A DNA stretch of 64,000 nucleotides. It comes from Pseudoalteromonas sp. T1lg48 (GTDB lineage: Bacteria; Pseudomonadota; Gammaproteobacteria; Enterobacterales; Alteromonadaceae). Location of the stretch: positions 62,001 to 126,000 of the forward strand of contig NZ_PQCC01000001.1 of the NCBI RefSeq assembly GCF_002964785.1, given 5' to 3'. Every line of letters begins with the position of its first letter. The stretch's first letter is position 1. Of the stretch, positions 1 through 8,393 are shown one piece after another. A program made the position numbers and the translations under genes. The notes under the pieces were generated by a model, which saw only the letters and a list, made by a program, of their open reading frames with translations, searched no databases and was not told the DNA's origin.

Positions 1-455
1 ACCACATCAACATTCTCTTTGCCATAAAAGGCATGAGCGACCGCGGCCCCAGTGTCACCACTGGTGGCCGTTAAAATAGTGACCTTTTCACCCTGACTAA
101 ACTGAGCCAGGCACTGGGCCATAAAACGCCCACCAAAATCTTTAAAGGCCAGAGTCGGGCCATGAAACAGCTCTAAACAATGAAGGTTGTCTGCCACCTT
201 GACCAGAGGCGCCGGAAAGGTAAACGCCCCTGCAACCATCTGCGCCAGGGTTTCATCGCTCAGCTCATCACCCAAAAGGTGACGCAACACCTTGGCACTG
301 CGGGTAACAAAATCAAGCTCGAGCAAAGCGTCGACGTCCTCTAACTGAGTAAGTTGCTGAGGGAAAAACACCCCTTGATTGCGCCCCAGACCGATTTTCA
401 CCGCCTCAACAAACGACACCACCTGCTCATTATCTTTCAAGTTATATAACTGCAT
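1..455 (-). CDS. thrC: Threonine synthase, N-terminal part (cut by window edge)
   Basis: PLP enzyme that converts O-phosphohomoserine to threonine, the last step of the pathway. Only the first 151 codons lie in the window. The translated start (MQLYNLKDNEQ) and the segment LELFHGPTLAFKDFGGRF, whose Lys carries PLP, are typical of ThrC, as is the following TATSGDTGAAVAHAFYG phosphate-binding stretch. The ATG at 455 overlaps the thrB stop by one base (TAATG), so translation is probably coupled. It is the last gene of thrL-thrA-thrB-thrC. Nothing looks broken in the visible part. Confidence 0.95.
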   Translation of the reverse strand, partial: MQLYNLKDNEQVVSFVEAVKIGLGRNQGVFFPQQLTQLEDVDALLELDFVTRSAKVLRHLLGDELSDETLAQMVAGAFTFPAPLVKVADNLHCLELFHGPTLAFKDFGGRFMAQCLAQFSQGEKVTILTATSGDTGAAVAHAFYGKENVDV

Positions 456-1396
456 TACCCTAGTTCCTCATTCAAATCTCTGGTGCCGGCCCAATCGAGT
501 TGGCAAATATGGCTAAAGCCTTGTTCATTAATATAGTGCTGACTGAGCCATTGCTGACACAGCTGGGCGCTGGTGAGGTTGTCACACAGCGCAAAAAGTG
601 TCGGCCCGGCTCCGGAGATACTGACCGCTTTGGCGCCCAGTTCTAACAAGGCCCCTTGCGCCGCACTAAACCCCTCAATTAGTTGCGCCCTATGCGGCTC
701 GGCGACTGTGTCTATCATGATCGACAGCGCCTCGTTACTGCGCTGTTGCAACATCAAGGTACAAAAGGCGCTAAGGCGCTGAGCAAACTCGACGCTTTGA
801 TGCATAGTGAGCTGCTTTGGTAACACGGCACGCGCCTTGGCGGTGTTAAGCGTAAACCCGGGAAAGGCCACCACCGGATACCAATTATCCGGAGTAGGAA
901 TGGCCAATGACTTACCGGGGATAAGCTCCGCCGTCAGTTGCAAGCCACCTAAATAGCAGGGGGTGATATTGTCATAATGACGACCGCCGCTGACCTTGGC
1001 TTCAAAGTCGGCCATCAGCTCGATCAGCGCTTCATCACTGAGTTCAGTACCGGCAAACTTATCTAACGCGGCGATGGTTGCCACCACGGAGCAGGCACTG
1101 GAGCCCAGACCCGAGCCTACGGGCAGGTTTTTTACCAGTTCCAAGCGCACATCTGGCATATCCGGCGCCACTGCTTGTTTAAAATGCAACAAACACATAT
1201 AGGCGAGGTTTTGCTGTGCCTGCGCCGGTAGCTTATGGGCATAGGGCCCTGAGCATACAAACTCTGTGGTGCTGCTGGCACTGACCTTGACCACATCACC
1301 GAGTAAACTGCCATCGACAGGCGCAATGGCGGCGCCTAGCGCATCAAAACCCACGGCAAAATTACCTATGGAAGCCGGAGCATATACTTGAATCAT
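455..1396 (-). CDS. thrB: Homoserine kinase
   Basis: GHMP-family kinase that phosphorylates homoserine with ATP. At 313 residues it has the usual length. The glycine/serine-rich ATP loop (LPVGSGLGSSACSVVA) is at about residues 91-106, and the C-terminal GHMP motif ISGAGPTLFAL is near residue 259. It starts 9 bases downstream of the thrA stop and ends overlapping the thrC start, so the three genes form one transcript. A shared leader attenuator upstream of thrA should control it. Confidence 0.96.
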   Translation of the reverse strand: MIQVYAPASIGNFAVGFDALGAAIAPVDGSLLGDVVKVSASSTTEFVCSGPYAHKLPAQAQQNLAYMCLLHFKQAVAPDMPDVRLELVKNLPVGSGLGSSACSVVATIAALDKFAGTELSDEALIELMADFEAKVSGGRHYDNITPCYLGGLQLTAELIPGKSLAIPTPDNWYPVVAFPGFTLNTAKARAVLPKQLTMHQSVEFAQRLSAFCTLMLQQRSNEALSIMIDTVAEPHRAQLIEGFSAAQGALLELGAKAVSISGAGPTLFALCDNLTSAQLCQQWLSQHYINEQGFSHICQLDWAGTRDLNEELG

Positions 1397-1405
1397 CAGA
1401 TTTCC

Positions 1406-3822
1406 TTATCGTGGTAGCGTTTTTAGAATATCGGCAAAGACCCCCGCCGCCGTGACTTCTGCGCCGGCACCATAACCGCGGATCACAAAGGGTTTGGGCT
1501 GATAATACTGACTTAAAATGGCCAGCGCATTTTCGCCATCGCGAATATCAAATAAGGCGTGATCGCTATCGACCGCTTCAATACCCACCTTGCAGCGCCC
1601 CTGGTCTATGCTGCCAACATAACGCAACACCTTGCCTTCGGCCTTGGCCGAGGACACCTTATCGGCAAAATCACTGTCGAGCTCGGGCAACTTGGCCATA
1701 AACTCATCGACACTTAAGCCCTCGGCAAACCCGGGCGGCAGAACCGACTCCACTTCAATATCTTCAAGCTCGAGTTCCAACCCGGCCTCACGGGCAATGA
1801 TCAATAACTTGCGGGCAACATCGGTGCCGGACAGGTCGTCACGCGGGTCCGGTTCGGTAAAGCCACTTTCCTTGGCCTTGATGGTCGCCTCTGACAAGCT
1901 TAAACCATCGCTCAACACCCCGAACATATAAGACAAGGAGCCGGAAAGGATGCCGCTGAAGTGTAATAACTCATCGCCGGCGCCAAATAGCGACTGCAGA
2001 TTATCGAGTACCGGCAAGCCGGCGCCTACGTTGGTTTCATACAGGAAGCGTCGGTTGTTGCGCTGCGCCGCCTCTTTTAGCTGCCAGTAATAGGCTTGCG
2101 AGCTGGTATTGGCCTTTTTATTGGCGGCCACCACATGGAAGCCGGCATTTAAGAAGTTAACGTACTGATCCGCCAGCGCCGCGGCGGAGCTGCAATCGAC
2201 GATCACTGGGTTGATCAGATGGTGCTGTTTTACAAATTGCTCCAGGTATTGCAGATCAAATTCCTGTGCCGTTTGCTGCAGCTGGCCAGGCCATTGCTGC
2301 AAATCAATCCCATCGCCGTTTAGCAGCATCTGCCGCGAGTTGGCGATGCCGCGCACCTTCAACTTGATATTGCGGGCCTTGAGCCAGGCTTGTTGTTTCT
2401 CCACCTGGCTGAGCAATTCGCTGCCCACCAGGCCACAACCCAAGAGGAAAACGTCGATGGATGGCATATGGGTAAAGAAATTTTCATGACACACCTTCAC
2501 CGCATCGTTGCACAGCTCGCCATCGATCACCGCAGAAATGGAGCTTTCGGTGGAGTCCTGGGCAATGGCTACTATATTCACCTGGGCCTGTGCCAGGGAA
2601 GCAAAGAACTTCGCCGCTAGGCCCTTGTGGGCACGCATATTGTCACCAACCAGGGTCACAATAGCGAGGTGACGCTGCACCTGCACCGGCTCTATCAACC
2701 CGGCTTTGGCCTCAAGTTCAAAGGCTTGCTCAAGGGCATGCAGCGCCAATGCAAGATCTTGCTGATAAACACAAAAACTAATGCTGAACTCACAGCTGGA
2801 TTGGGTGATAAGCACGATAGAGACATTGTCGGTAGCCAGCGCGGTAAACACCTTGGCCGCCATACCGACCTTGCCCTTCATGCCCGGCCCCGACACCGTT
2901 AGCATGGCCAAATCCTGCAAACTGGAAATGGCTTTCACCGGCTGTGAGGATCTGGCCTCATCGCTGATCAGCGAACCAGGTAACATGGGATCATGGGTAT
3001 TTTTTATCTCACAGGGCACGCCCGCTTTTGCGCAAGGCATGATGGTCTTAGGGTGCAACACCTTGGCACCAAAATAAGACAGCTCCATGGCTTCTTTATA
3101 GGAAAGGTGATCAACCTTGGTCGCGCCCTTTATGTAACGGGGGTCGGCGCTATACACACCATCCACGTCGGTCCAAATTTGGCAGAGCTCGGCTTCTAAA
3201 CAGGCGGCCGCCACCGCGGCGGAGTAATCGGAGCCATTGCGCCCCAGGGTCGTCAAATTGCCCTGGGCATCGGCACCGGTAAAACCGGCCATGATATATA
3301 CTTTTGCCGGGTTAGCATGCAAATACTCCCGCAGCAGTTGTTTTGACACATCAAGATCGACTTCGGCGTCCATAAAGCCTCCATGCGAGCGTACCACCTG
3401 CTCGGCAGGCACATTGTGCGCACCCAAGTCGGCCAATAAGGCCTGCATCAAGGCCACGCTGATGCGTTCTCCAAAGCTAATGATGTAGCTGTACACCGCA
3501 TCTGGGCACTGGCCAAGCAGGCTACGCCGTCGAGACGACGCTTCAGCTCCTGAAAGTCGGGCCAGGAACTGGGCGCCTGGGCCTGCGCCGTAATTTCTGA
3601 TTTTAACCCCTCGGCACGGGCGCATAACGCCTGCCAGGGAATACTGTAATCCCGTCCCGTTTTAGCCAGCTCACTCAAGGCCACCAAGGCATCGGTCATG
3701 CCCCCCGGTGCCGACAATACCAGTAACATTTGCTCTTTAAGCTCGGCGCGCACTATGGCACTCACCCGTGCTAAGCAATCCGCATCGGCCAGTGATGAAC
3801 CGCCAAATTTCAATACCTGCAT
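1406..3822 (-). pseudogene. thrA: Bifunctional aspartokinase I/homoserine dehydrogenase I, split by a frameshift
   Basis: The family enzyme catalyses the first and third steps from aspartate to threonine: an N-terminal aspartokinase, a central ACT regulatory pair and a C-terminal homoserine dehydrogenase. The ATG at 3822 follows GAGGAAA and gives MQVLKFGGSS (kinase motif). That frame runs to ...RRLDGVA and then loses homology. The next frame carries on from [13 protein letters not shown] through [10 protein letters not shown], the ACT region and the dehydrogenase ([33 protein letters not shown]) to the stop at 1406. Adding one base near 3523-3524 restores [10 protein letters not shown], the family sequence. 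The rest is intact, so this is either a sequencing indel or a very recent mutation. If real, threonine synthesis would need another aspartokinase/homoserine dehydrogenase. Confidence 0.9.
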
Positions 3823-3883
3823 AATTTCCTCATTCCCGTTTTGATCGCAATTATTCCGCTGCGTGGTGGCGTCCAATTAGGCC

Positions 3884-3922
3884 AAAAAAAAGGCCCATGC
3901 AATAAAGCATAGGCCTTTTTTT
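3884..3922 (-). terminator. thr operon attenuator (rho-independent terminator)
   Basis: Read on the minus strand, an A-run is followed by GGCCTATGC, the loop TTTATT, GCATGGGCC and then a run of T. This is a strong intrinsic hairpin between the leader peptide gene and thrA, the place expected of the attenuator. Stalling of ribosomes on the Thr/Ile codons of the leader would favour an antiterminator; the alternative pairing was not folded here. Confidence 0.85.
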
Positions 3923-3944
3923 CTTCGCGCACCGACCCATGCCA

Positions 3945-4004
3945 CTATCCGCTAAGGATGGTGGTGGTAATAATGGTGATCAGTGTTGCGTAATTTGTAT
4001 TCAT
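3945..4004 (-). CDS. thrL: thr operon leader peptide
   Basis: A 19-codon frame reading MNTNYATLITIITTTILSG, with 6 Thr and 4 Ile codons, clustered as T-I-I-T-T-T-I just before the stop. It ends 23 bases before the attenuator hairpin and 123 bases before the thrA ATG. This is the architecture of transcription attenuation by charged tRNA-Thr and tRNA-Ile in enteric thrLABC. It is a regulatory peptide and is not expected to act as a protein. It was called from the raw sequence because it is too short for usual gene callers. Confidence 0.9.
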   Translation of the reverse strand: MNTNYATLITIITTTILSG

Positions 4005-4034
4005 GCTTTTAGACTGCCCGAAAATGACTATTTC

Positions 4035-4062
4035 TGTCAACAGCAAAATTTAACAAATAATA
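4035..4062 (-). promoter_or_regulatory. Candidate thr operon promoter elements
   Basis: Upstream of thrL on the minus strand there is a perfect TTGACA (4035-4040) whose -10 at 17-18 bases is poor (CAGTCT), and slightly further upstream a TATTAT (4057-4062) in an A/T-rich stretch with a weak -35 (TTTCAG, 16-base spacer). One of the two is probably the thr promoter; the sequence does not decide which. Confidence 0.35.
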
Positions 4063-4389
4063 TGCTTTTTTCTTCTATCTGAAACAATACGTAGAAATAC
4101 TTATGCAAATTGAAAAATTGGACTAGAGTGGGCCTGGACGAATCATTGCAATGCCAAAACGCGCTAACCTGCTAAGTTTTAATATATTAAATGGCAAGTT
4201 AGTCGGTAAACGAGACGCAATGTGCCTCTAGGAATAAATATTAGCTTTTGTTAAACGCCGGTCAATAAGCTATTATTTTGTGTGGTTTTTTAAAATTCTT
4301 AGCGCTATTTCTGCCTAATGGCAAAAATATAAACTCAAACTCGGAGTTTTCTCACCGCCTTTTTTAGTTGCACAGGGCCAAGTACATAC

Positions 4390-6150
4390 ATGTTGCATAA
4401 TAGTTTATCGAAAAAACTCCTTACTAGTGTTTTATCCGTGTACTTTGTGCTGACCTTTGTGGTGACCTGCGCGCAAATATTTGCCGAATATTTCAATACA
4501 AAAAGCTATATTCGCAATGAATTGCAAACCCTGCAACAAACCTTTAGCGGTAGCCTGACCCGCGCCATCTGGGAACTGAATACCGATCAAAGCATCACCA
4601 TTGCCGAAGGCCTACTCGCCATTCCCATGGTTGAGGGCATCATAGTGCGCGACGACAGCGGTGAGGTGATCTCGCAGCTTGGACGCTCGTTAGATATCCG
4701 CGAGCTCTACTCAAAGCAACTGGTGCAAGACGCAGCCATGATTGAAGACACTCCGTCGGGCCTGTTTGGTTATACCTTTCCGCTTATTTTCGAATTTTCT
4801 GGCCGTGAAACCCAGGTGGGCGATGTCACCCTATTTTCCAGTCGCGATGTAGTCGTCAGCCGCATTATCGTCTCCATTTATCTGCTCGTGGGTAACGCCA
4901 TGATCAAGACCACGTTTTTGATCCTGTTGTTTTTACTGGCCTTTAGAAAACACCTGACTCGGCCATTGCAGCAATTAACGGAGCAAATCGAGACCGTTGA
5001 GCCGGACGCCATCGAAGACACGCGAATTAGGCTCGACAATCAAGAGCAAAATGAGCTCAACGTCATGGCCCAGGCCTTCAATAATTTGATTGCCAAGGTA
5101 GTCGAATACAGAGACAAGCTTAGGCGCACACAAAGAGAGTTACTCAAAAGTAATGAAAAACTCGACCAACAAAATATAGAGCTGGAACAGGAAGTCGCTC
5201 GTAAGACCTCCAACCTAAGCCAGGCCATGATGGACCTGCAACAACAAAAGTATGAGTTGGAAAAGCAAAAACTAAGTCTTACCGAAGAAATTGAGCTTAG
5301 ACGCCAAACCGAACAGGAGCTACTCGCTAAGCAAAGAGAAATGCAGCGCTATATGGACGAGCTGAATACCACTCAGGAGCGCTTATTGGGCTCGGAGAAA
5401 ATGGCAGCTCTTGGTGGACTGGTTGCCGGTATCACTCATGATATCAATACCCCAGTGGGCATCAGCGTTACCGCTACCTCATTTTTACAAGAGCGTCTGG
5501 CAGAACTTGAACAAGCACACAGCAATCAAACACTCACCCCTGCAGAGTTGGCGCAATTTATTAGTGAAGCAAAACAAAGCACCGAGCTGCTAAGCAGTAA
5601 CCTGACCCGTGCCAGCGAACTGGTTGCCAGCTTTAAGCAAATCGCCGTTGATCAGGCCAGCGAAGCGGTGCGCACCATTAACTTTAAAGAATACCTGGGC
5701 GAAGTGATCCGCTCCTTACATCCTAAGCTGAAGCACACCGAACATGAAATTAATATTCAATGCCCGGATGATCTGGTGCTTAATTTACCCGCGGGCGCCA
5801 TTAGCCAGATTTTTACCAATTTAATTATGAACTCGCTGATCCACGGTTTTGAGGGAGTAAAGCACGGTCATATCGACATCCTCGTTCGCGACCAAGATAA
5901 TCGGGTATTAATCGAATACAGTGACGATGGTTGCGGCGTCAACGCGGCACAATTGGAACAGCTCTTTAATCCCTATTTCACTACTAAACGGGACCAGGGA
6001 GGCAGCGGCCTCGGCACCCATATTACCTTTAACCTGGTAAAACAAACCCTGGGCGGTGAAATAGCAGTCAGCAGCAAGCCCAATCAGGGATTGCAGTATT
6101 TCATCTCGCTTCCGAAAGACCTGCCAAAACCCATGCAAATGTTTAATTAG
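4390..6150 (+). CDS. Orphan membrane sensor histidine kinase
   Basis: A 586-residue two-component sensor. TM1 is at about residues 10-32, followed by a periplasmic domain of about 120 residues with no motif I recognise. TM2 is at about 158-184, then a HAMP linker and a long Gln/Glu-rich coiled coil (about 235-335). The dimerisation/H-box (MAALGGLVAGITHDINTP) puts the phospho-acceptor at His350. The N box (NLIMNSLIHG, about 477), DDGCGV and GGSGLGTHI boxes make a complete HATPase_c domain. No response regulator gene is adjacent, so the partner and signal are unknown. The HDINTP form of the H-box occurs in kinases of the same build in Vibrio and Shewanella relatives (from memory). Confidence 0.88.
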   Translation: MLHNSLSKKLLTSVLSVYFVLTFVVTCAQIFAEYFNTKSYIRNELQTLQQTFSGSLTRAIWELNTDQSITIAEGLLAIPMVEGIIVRDDSGEVISQLGRSLDIRELYSKQLVQDAAMIEDTPSGLFGYTFPLIFEFSGRETQVGDVTLFSSRDVVVSRIIVSIYLLVGNAMIKTTFLILLFLLAFRKHLTRPLQQLTEQIETVEPDAIEDTRIRLDNQEQNELNVMAQAFNNLIAKVVEYRDKLRRTQRELLKSNEKLDQQNIELEQEVARKTSNLSQAMMDLQQQKYELEKQKLSLTEEIELRRQTEQELLAKQREMQRYMDELNTTQERLLGSEKMAALGGLVAGITHDINTPVGISVTATSFLQERLAELEQAHSNQTLTPAELAQFISEAKQSTELLSSNLTRASELVASFKQIAVDQASEAVRTINFKEYLGEVIRSLHPKLKHTEHEINIQCPDDLVLNLPAGAISQIFTNLIMNSLIHGFEGVKHGHIDILVRDQDNRVLIEYSDDGCGVNAAQLEQLFNPYFTTKRDQGGSGLGTHITFNLVKQTLGGEIAVSSKPNQGLQYFISLPKDLPKPMQMFN

Positions 6151-6217
6151 CGGCGCCACTCCGTTATGATGACGGCACTATAAATTTGCGCCCAAGGCGC
6201 TCCATGGAAGTATATTT

Positions 6218-7127
6218 ATGTGGTTTAGTAACCTAATTTGCTATCGTTTTAAGCAAGAGATCAGCTATCAGCAAGAAGACTTTGACAAGGCCCTGGAGCA
6301 GGACCTATTTCGTCCCTGCGGCAGCCAGGATCTGCATACCTTTGGTTGGACCAAGGCCCTGGGCAAACACGGCCAAACATTAAGCCACTTTTCAAAAAAC
6401 TCGATTCTGGTGTGCGCCAAGCGCGAAGAGAAAGTACTGCCGGCGGCGGTCGTTAACGACATGCTGCAAGAAAAGGTAGAGCAACTGGAAGTGCAGGAAA
6501 ACCGCCGAGTAAACAAAAAGGAAAAGGATGAGCTCAAAGAGAATATCCTAAACACCCTGCTGCCTCAGGCCTTTAAAAAATCGAGCCTGCAATATGCCTT
6601 TATCGATATGGAAAATGGCTGGGTGGTTGTTAATAGCGCCAGCTTTAACAAGGCCGAAGAATTGCTGGCACTGCTGCGCAAGTCTCTAGGCACCCTGCCC
6701 GTGGTTCCCGCCTTTGCCAATTATGATCTAGGCCTGTTCCTGACCTCTTGGTTAAAGGACTTTAATGCCCCTGAAGGCTTTGCCATTGGCCTAGACGCCG
6801 AATTGCAAGAGCCGGATGACAATGGTGCCCAGGTTAAGCTTAAAGGCCATGACTTAGCCAGTGACGAGGTTAAAAACCATTTAGACAATGGCAAAGAGGT
6901 GACCAAGCTTGCCTTGGAATACCATGAGCGCGTGAAGGTTTATGCTGCAAAACGACGGCTCAATTAAACGCGTAAACTACGCCGATGTATTAAAGGAAGA
7001 AAATGCCGATATTCCAAAAGAAGACATGGCGGTAAAACTGGACGCCGACTTTATTCTGGCATCGGAAGAAATCAAGGAATTACTGGAGGCCCTAACCAGC
7101 GAGCTAGGTGACACCGAAGACCTGTAA
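6218..7127 (+). pseudogene. rdgC: Recombination-associated protein RdgC, split by a frameshift
   Basis: RdgC is a nucleoid-associated DNA-binding ring protein that restrains RecA. The first frame (6218-6967) matches RdgC from MWFSNLICYRF through CGSQD, CAKREEKVLP and LLRKSLGTLPVVP to KLALEYHERVK, then ends in an unrelated tail and stop. The C-terminal RdgC segment (MLQNDGSIKRV ... KLDADFILASEEIKELLEAL) continues in another frame up to 7127. Removing one G from the GG at 6937-6938 joins them as RVKFMLQNDGSIKRV, the expected family sequence, giving about 302 residues, the usual length. A sequencing insertion is as likely as a true mutation. Confidence 0.9.
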
Positions 7128-7222
7128 CAGGAAAATTCCGGTCGACCTTTTCCGCCAGGGATGGCGGTAGCAGAGCAATGCAGGAGCACATTGCCTAAGG
7201 CCGACCTTTAATGCCGCTTTGC

Positions 7223-8062
7223 TTAGCTGAACACCCCATGGGTATCTTTTACCAGATTCTGATAATCGTCCTCAGCAAATAGCGCCAACGCTGGAATAAT
7301 CCCCTTATCCACATAAACCTGCAGTGCCGCGGCCTTATCCGAAACCTGGAGAATACCCTCTAAAATTGCCCCCATGCGAATAAAGTCAACAAACTCAATA
7401 TCCTCAGGGCGGTAGCTAGGATCGGACCACGACTTGGCAACCTGGACGAATTCCTCGGAAAAATCCCACGCGGTTAAAATGGCTGCACCGATGCGTCCGG
7501 CCAGCTTTTGAATGGCATGGGCTAAAAAGCTTGGATTCGCGAACACCTCAGGGTGCTTTTCCGCCTCGGTTAGTATAGGCAAAATACCTATGTTATAGGT
7601 TAATGCCGCCAGGGTAATGGTTTCGGTGTTAATGGTATCGTGGCGCTGCTGCTCACGAAACTGCTGCACCAGCACCATGGCATGACAAGCGACGTTAATG
7701 GTCTTCTGCCAGGCCTTATCCATATACCCTTTAATCACGTCATTTTGCGATACAAACAGCTGCTCCATGGCCATGGCCGTGGCAATATTCTTAATTTGTC
7801 TTAGACCTATGCGTGTCACCGCCTGATTGACCGTCGTGACCTTCACCGAGCGACTCAACAAGGCACTGTTGGCGACCTTGATCATCCGTGCTGCCAGCGC
7901 CGGATCGGTGGCTATCACTTCGGCCATGGTATGCAAGGTGATGTCCGGGTCATCGGCACAGCTGCGTACTTTTAAGGCCACTTCTGGCAGGGTTGGCAGT
8001 ACCAGGGTATCGCTCTTGATGCGATCGACTAAGATAGTGAGCAAAGCATTTTCGGTAGACAT
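7223..8062 (-). CDS. HDOD-domain protein
   Basis: About 279 residues made almost wholly of one HDOD domain (LPTLPEVALKVRSCADDPDITLHTMAEVIATDPALAARMIKVANSALLS, then TRIGLRQIKNIATAMAMEQLF). HDOD proteins are non-catalytic relatives of HD hydrolases that act in signalling or motility; the partner here is unknown. I chose the ATG at 8062 (MSTENALL) because AAGGA lies about 10 bases upstream; an in-frame ATG at 8086 adds eight residues. It is convergent with rdgC and divergent from the metallopeptidase gene. Confidence 0.85.
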   Translation of the reverse strand: MSTENALLTILVDRIKSDTLVLPTLPEVALKVRSCADDPDITLHTMAEVIATDPALAARMIKVANSALLSRSVKVTTVNQAVTRIGLRQIKNIATAMAMEQLFVSQNDVIKGYMDKAWQKTINVACHAMVLVQQFREQQRHDTINTETITLAALTYNIGILPILTEAEKHPEVFANPSFLAHAIQKLAGRIGAAILTAWDFSEEFVQVAKSWSDPSYRPEDIEFVDFIRMGAILEGILQVSDKAAALQVYVDKGIIPALALFAEDDYQNLVKDTHGVFS

Positions 8063-8393
8063 TATCGCGGTATCCTTTTTCAGCAACGCGAGCGTTCTTC
8101 TTGTTTCTGCCTATAAGTTACCGATAAAGTTTCGAAAGTGATAGCGCAAAAAACCATTAATTTTATAAATTTATCGACCCTATCCTCTTTTTTACCGTTG
8201 TCAGCACAGCACTGAATTGGTTAAATTAGATGACTAACAATGGGTGCCTATGGCCGCCAACGGCGCGCCTGTCAGGTACCGTCCGCCAACATAAGGCACG
8301 CTCGGCACGGACTACTCTCCCAAGCCGACATTCACTCATTTTGTGAGTCTTATCCGGCACAACAAGACTCATGATAAATCAACGAGGACACCC
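8063..8393. other. Intergenic region between divergent genes
   Basis: This 331-base stretch separates the HDOD gene (minus) from the metallopeptidase gene (plus). I see no convincing coding frame or RNA. The best promoter-like match on the plus strand is TTGTCA (8198-8203), a 17-base spacer and TTAAAT (8221-8226), but it is about 170 bases from the start codon. Only a weak imperfect inverted repeat (ACTCATTTTGTGAGT) is seen near 8335-8349. Confidence 0.4.

Noticed and set aside
3448..3876. Separate 142-residue protein and a 739-residue dehydrogenase
   Set aside because: They are the two halves of thrA around a frameshift; the apparent upstream ATG at 3876 precedes the true RBS and start.
6942..7127. 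Separate 61-residue gene after rdgC
   Set aside because: It is the C-terminus of RdgC put out of frame by one base.
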